Shown here: piece by piece, positions 60,817 to 64,000 of the stretch
How positions within the stretch are numbered: position 1 is the stretch's first letter
How the letters are laid out: each line of letters opens with the position of its first letter
DNA from: Pelagibius sp040217155
GTDB taxonomy: Bacteria > Pseudomonadota > Alphaproteobacteria > Kiloniellales > Kiloniellaceae
Assembly (NCBI GenBank): GCA_040217155.1
Contig: JAVJNS010000036.1
Span: forward strand, 186,001 to 250,000
DNA: 64,000 bases
Direction: 5' to 3'
The notes under the pieces: model-generated
Told to the model about the DNA's origin: nothing
The model's database searches: none
What the model saw: only the letters and a program-made list of their open reading frames with translations
Made by a program: the position numbers and the translations under genes

Positions 60817-62964
60817 ATGTCGATTGCTGCCGGTGACGATGGAACCGCCGCGCCCCGCGATCCGGTCGCGCCGGCGGCGCGGTTGCGCGACTGCCTGCTG
60901 GCCGAGCGTGGGCGCTGGCCGCTGTGGGGGCCGGTGCTGCTCGGCCTCGGGGTCAGCGCCTACTTCTGGAGCCCGGCCGAACCGCCGCTGTGGCTCGGCG
61001 CCGCTGCCGCGGTGGGCCTCGGGCTGCTCGCCTGGAGCCTGCGCCGGGCCGCGGGCTGGCGCCTGGCGGTCCTGCTGTGCCTCGCCGTCGCCGCGGGCTT
61101 TTCCCTGGCGCAGGCGCGCGGTCATCTCGTCGCCGCGCCGGTGCTGGAGCGCAACTGGGGGCCGGCGCGGCTGACCGCCGTGGTGCTGGCCAGCGAACCG
61201 CAGACCCGCGGCTTCCGGCTCTATCTGCAGCCGCTCGACATGCCGGGGCTTGAACCTGGCGCGCTGCCCGCCAGGCTGCGGGTCACGGTGGCGGGCAAAA
61301 TGACAGCGCCGGCGCCGGGCAGCCGCATTTCGCTGCGCGCCGCACTGCGGCCGCCGAGCCCGCCGGTGCTGCCCGGTGCCTTCGACTTCGCCCGGCAGGC
61401 CTATTTTCAGCGCCTGGGCGGCATCGGCTTTGCCTACGGCGCCGGCCGGGTCGTCGCGCCGACGGCGGAAGGTCGGGGGCTGCAACGGTCCTGGGCGCTG
61501 TGGTGGGCGGCGGCGCGCCAGACCATCGCCGACAGGATCGCCCGCCACCTCGAGGGCCAGCGCGGCGCCGTCGCGGTGGCTCTGATCACCGGCCAGCGCG
61601 GCGCCATCGCCGAAGCCACGCGCGACGACATGCGGGCGGCCGGCCTGGCGCACCTGCTGGCCATCTCGGGCCTCCACATGGGGCTGGTCGCCGGGCTGCT
61701 GTTCTTCGCCCTGCGCGCCGTCCTGGCCCTGATCCCAGGCCTGGCGCTGCGCCGCCCGATCAAGAAGTGGGCGGCGGTGGCGGCCGGCGCGGGGGCCTTC
61801 GTCTACCTCAACCTGGTGGGCGCCAGCATCCCCGCCCAGCGCGCCTTCCTGATGGTCGCGGTGGTGCTGCTGGCGATCCTGTTGGAGCGCCGGGCGCTGT
61901 CGCTCAGGCTGGTCGCCTGGGCCGCGGCGGCCATTCTCGTGGTGGCGCCGGAAAGCCTGATGTCGGCCAGCTTCCAGATGTCCTTTGCCGCCGTCACGGC
62001 GCTGATCGCCGCCTATGAATTCTGGGAGCGGCGGCGCAGTCCCGACAGCCTGCGGCGCGGCACCGGGTGGCGGCTCACCGGCTACTTCGCCGGCGTCGCC
62101 GCGACCTCCGTGATCGCCATTCTCGCCACCAGCCCCTTCGCCGCCTACCATTTCCAACGCCTGGCGCTCTACGGCCTGCTCGCTAACCTGGTGGCGGTTC
62201 CGCTGACGGCGTTCTGGATCATGCCCTGGGCGGTGCTGGCGGTTCTGTTGATGCCCTTCGGCGCCGAGGCCTTCGCTCTCATTCCCATGGGCTGGGGTCT
62301 CGATCTGCTGCTCGGTCTGGCGGCGGCGGTGGCGGACTGGCCCTCGGCCAGCCTGCGGGTGCCGCCGATGCCCGACTGGGGCCTGGGTCTCGTGGTCCTC
62401 GGCGGCCTCTGGCTCTGCCTCTGGCAGGGCCGGTGGCGCTGGCCGGCGGTGGCGCTGATCCTCGCCGGTGCGCTGTCACCGCTCGGCTTCGATCCGCCGG
62501 ATCTCATGGCCAGCGGCGACGGCCGGCAGGTGGCGATCCGCGATCCGGAAGGGCGGCTGTGGGTCGCCTCGCGGCGGCGCGGCGGTTTCGTGCTCGACAC
62601 CTGGACGCGCCACGGCTTTGCTGAGGAAACCCGCGCCTGGCCGCTGTTGGCGCCGGCGGCGGGCGGGCGGTTGCGCTGCGATCCCCTGGCCTGCTTCTAC
62701 CGCGACGGCGCTCAGACCGCGGCGATCCTGCTCGACCCGCGGGCCGCCGAAGACTGCGCCCTGGCCGATGTGGTGATCAGCCTGGAGCCGCTGCGGCGCC
62801 AGCCCTGCCGCGCACCGCGCGCGGTGATCGACCGTTTCGATGTCTGGCGCGCTGGGGCCCATGCGGTCTGGCTGGGGCCGGCGGGGCCGCGCATCGAGAC
62901 GGTGGCGCGGCAGCAGGGCGCGCGGCCCTGGTCGCCCTATCCGGCGCGGCAAAGAATGTTCTAG
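60817..62964 (+). CDS. comEC: ComEC/Rec2 family competence-type membrane protein
   Basis: Polytopic inner-membrane protein of the DNA-uptake channel family. Near the N-terminus come hydrophobic helices and a DUF4131-like soluble region. The competence domain contains HLLAISGLHMGLVAGLLFF and SIPAQRAFLMVAVVLLA. The C-terminal part is a beta-lactamase-like domain with no visible zinc-binding His motif, a degeneration common in alphaproteobacteria. Length 715 aa. Its last four bases overlap the end of convergent lexA. Whether the organism is naturally competent cannot be told. Confidence 0.88.
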   Translation: MSIAAGDDGTAAPRDPVAPAARLRDCLLAERGRWPLWGPVLLGLGVSAYFWSPAEPPLWLGAAAAVGLGLLAWSLRRAAGWRLAVLLCLAVAAGFSLAQARGHLVAAPVLERNWGPARLTAVVLASEPQTRGFRLYLQPLDMPGLEPGALPARLRVTVAGKMTAPAPGSRISLRAALRPPSPPVLPGAFDFARQAYFQRLGGIGFAYGAGRVVAPTAEGRGLQRSWALWWAAARQTIADRIARHLEGQRGAVAVALITGQRGAIAEATRDDMRAAGLAHLLAISGLHMGLVAGLLFFALRAVLALIPGLALRRPIKKWAAVAAGAGAFVYLNLVGASIPAQRAFLMVAVVLLAILLERRALSLRLVAWAAAAILVVAPESLMSASFQMSFAAVTALIAAYEFWERRRSPDSLRRGTGWRLTGYFAGVAATSVIAILATSPFAAYHFQRLALYGLLANLVAVPLTAFWIMPWAVLAVLLMPFGAEAFALIPMGWGLDLLLGLAAAVADWPSASLRVPPMPDWGLGLVVLGGLWLCLWQGRWRWPAVALILAGALSPLGFDPPDLMASGDGRQVAIRDPEGRLWVASRRRGGFVLDTWTRHGFAEETRAWPLLAPAAGGRLRCDPLACFYRDGAQTAAILLDPRAAEDCALADVVISLEPLRRQPCRAPRAVIDRFDVWRAGAHAVWLGPAGPRIETVARQQGARPWSPYPARQRMF

Positions 62965-63719
62965 TAACGCCGCAGAAGCCCGACCAGGCGGCCCTGGATG
63001 GTCACCCGTTCGGGCGGGAAGATCCGCGTTTCATAGGTCGGGTTGGCCGGCTCCAGCGCGATGGCGCCGCCCTTGCGGCGCAGCCGCTTCAGGGTGGCTT
63101 CCTCGTTGTCGACCAGGGCCACCACGATGGTGCCGTTTTCGGCGCTCTCGCAGCGCTCGATGATCACCGTGTCGCCGTCCAGGATGCCGGCGTCGATCAT
63201 CGAATCGCCGTCGACCTCGAGGGCGTAATGCTCGCCGCTGCCCATGATGGCGGCGGGAACATCGACGTAGTTGGAATAGTCGCGCAGCGCCTCGATCGGC
63301 GTGCCGGCGGCGATCCGGCCATAAAGCGGCAACTGGATGGCCTCGCTGTCGTTGGCGGCCTGGGCGCCGGGCAGAGAGGAGGAAAACCCGCCCCGGATGA
63401 CCTTGGGGGCGAAACCGCCGCGGGTATCGCCGCGCGGCGCCTCGGCCTCGCCGGCCGTCTCGCGGGAGGTTGTCGTAGCGGCCGTGGCGTCGGCGGGGGC
63501 CATGTCATTGGGCAGGCGCAGCACCTCCACAGCGCGTGCGCGATGCGGCAGGCGGCGGATGAAGCCGCGCTCCTCGAGGCCAGTGATCAGGCGGTGGATG
63601 CCGGACTTGGACTTCAGCGCCAGCGCGTCCTTCATCTCGTCGAAGGAGGGCGAAACCCCGTTCGCGTTGAGGTGACTGTGGATGAAAAGGAGAAGCTCGT
63701 GCTGCTTTTTGGTGAGCAT
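62961..63719 (-). CDS. lexA: SOS repressor LexA
   Basis: Represses DNA-damage genes and self-cleaves when RecA filaments form. Winged helix-turn-helix at residues 1-65 (MLTKKQHELLLFIHSHL, SGIHRLITGLEERGFIRR). A long Ala/Thr/Glu/Gly linker follows. The cleavage bond is A138-G139 in GRIAAG, and the catalytic dyad is S173 in GDSMIDAG and K211. Length 252 aa from the ATG at 63719. A consensus alphaproteobacterial SOS box lies 81 nt upstream of the start. Confidence 0.95.
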   Translation of the reverse strand: MLTKKQHELLLFIHSHLNANGVSPSFDEMKDALALKSKSGIHRLITGLEERGFIRRLPHRARAVEVLRLPNDMAPADATAATTTSRETAGEAEAPRGDTRGGFAPKVIRGGFSSSLPGAQAANDSEAIQLPLYGRIAAGTPIEALRDYSNYVDVPAAIMGSGEHYALEVDGDSMIDAGILDGDTVIIERCESAENGTIVVALVDNEEATLKRLRRKGGAIALEPANPTYETRIFPPERVTIQGRLVGLLRRY

Positions 63720-63774
63720 GGATCGCCGGACCCCCAGGGTGTCGTCTGCCGTCATGGCAGTGACACAAAATATG

Positions 63775-63789
63775 GAACAAAACAAAAAC
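63775..63789 (-). promoter_or_regulatory. Possible second, degenerate SOS box
   Basis: Read on the minus strand this is GTTT-N7-GTTC, one base off the GTTC-N7-GTTC consensus. It lies between the consensus box and lexA. Confidence 0.3.
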
Positions 63790-63799
63790 CTGGGTACAT

Positions 63800-63814
63800 G
63801 TTCTAGTTTGGTTC
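63800..63814. promoter_or_regulatory. SOS box (LexA operator)
   Basis: GTTC-TAGTTTG-GTTC matches the alphaproteobacterial LexA site GTTC-N7-GTTC exactly. It lies upstream of lexA and should mediate autorepression. Confidence 0.8.
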
Positions 63815-63871
63815 TCCCCCGCCGTCAAGGGGCCTGTCCAGAACTTGTCAGGGTCACTGCCGGATCCGGGG

Positions 63872-64000
63872 TCAGAGACCCGGCACCAGGTCCGCGAAAG
63901 GGAGTACCTCCACCAGATCGCCCTTGGCCGCCGCCGGGGCATGGGGCGGGCGGACGATGAGGCCGTCGGCGCTGGCCAGCAGCGCCATCATCGACGAATC
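63872..64000 (-). CDS. moeA: Molybdopterin molybdenumtransferase, C-terminal end only
   Basis: Partial gene running off the window. The 42 visible residues, SSMMALLASADGLIVRPPHA then GDLVEVLPFADLVPGL, match the end of MoeA (domain IV, with the typical ADGLIVRPP and VEVLPF). MoeA inserts molybdenum into molybdopterin. It lies on the same strand as lexA and upstream of it. Confidence 0.75.
   Translation of the reverse strand, partial: DSSMMALLASADGLIVRPPHAPAAAKGDLVEVLPFADLVPGL

Overview
This window reads as a chromosomal segment of a high-GC alphaproteobacterium, probably a Rhodospirillales-type lineage in the broad sense. The grounds are a complete 14-gene NDH-1 operon with separate nuoC and nuoD, RNase J beside coaX and birA, a DUF1467 gene after methylmalonyl-CoA epimerase, a short ProS without the usual editing insertion, lipid A genes marking a Gram-negative outer membrane, and a lexA preceded by the alphaproteobacterial SOS box form GTTC-N7-GTTC. 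I cannot name the genus.

Layout. 1-5400: protein quality control (clpP, clpX, lon) and the nucleoid protein HU. 5422-5823: tRNA-Val(UAC) and tRNA-Asp(GUC). 6167-20528: nuoABCDEFGHIJKLMN, tightly packed and often with overlapping stop and start codons, leading directly into birA, coaX and rnj (20525-23803). 23889-25971: mce, a DUF1467 membrane protein, tag and a secreted hypothetical protein. 26171-29467: proS, lolC/E and lolD. 29468-37781: an accessory block separating lolD from dnaE. It holds (i) a two-gene cassette of a small membrane protein and an exported TPR protein with nine 47-49-residue repeats, (ii) an LLM monooxygenase/SDR pair divergent from a LysR regulator, (iii) a quinone-oxidoreductase-like gene, and (iv) three decayed genes: a frameshifted LysR helix-turn-helix remnant, a frameshifted DsbA-fold isomerase remnant, and a LysR pseudogene with an internal deletion bounded by a 6-bp microhomology. 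37782-42556: dnaE, a cold-shock gene and two small conserved-looking genes. 42815-57767: the rpsB-tsf-pyrH-frr-uppS-cdsA-dxr-rseP-bamA-skp-lpxD-fabZ-lpxA-lpxI-lpxB cluster joining translation factors to envelope assembly. 57817-64000: gltA and gltX (minus strand), comEC (plus), lexA (minus) and the 3' end of moeA (minus).

Most of the window is housekeeping. Genes for one assembly task sit together: NDH-1 subunits; isoprenoid, phospholipid and lipid A supply with BamA, Skp and the LolCDE exporter for building the outer membrane; translation elongation and ribosome recycling. The unusual content is in 29.5-37.8 kb and in several intergenic structures: a symmetric hairpin in the rpsB leader, a 17-nt palindrome before rseP, a repeat element between bamA and skp, and short tandem repeats before pyrH and before a 76-aa gene.

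Starts were chosen from ribosome-binding sites, overlaps and family N-termini. Family names come from recognising motifs by eye; no search was run.
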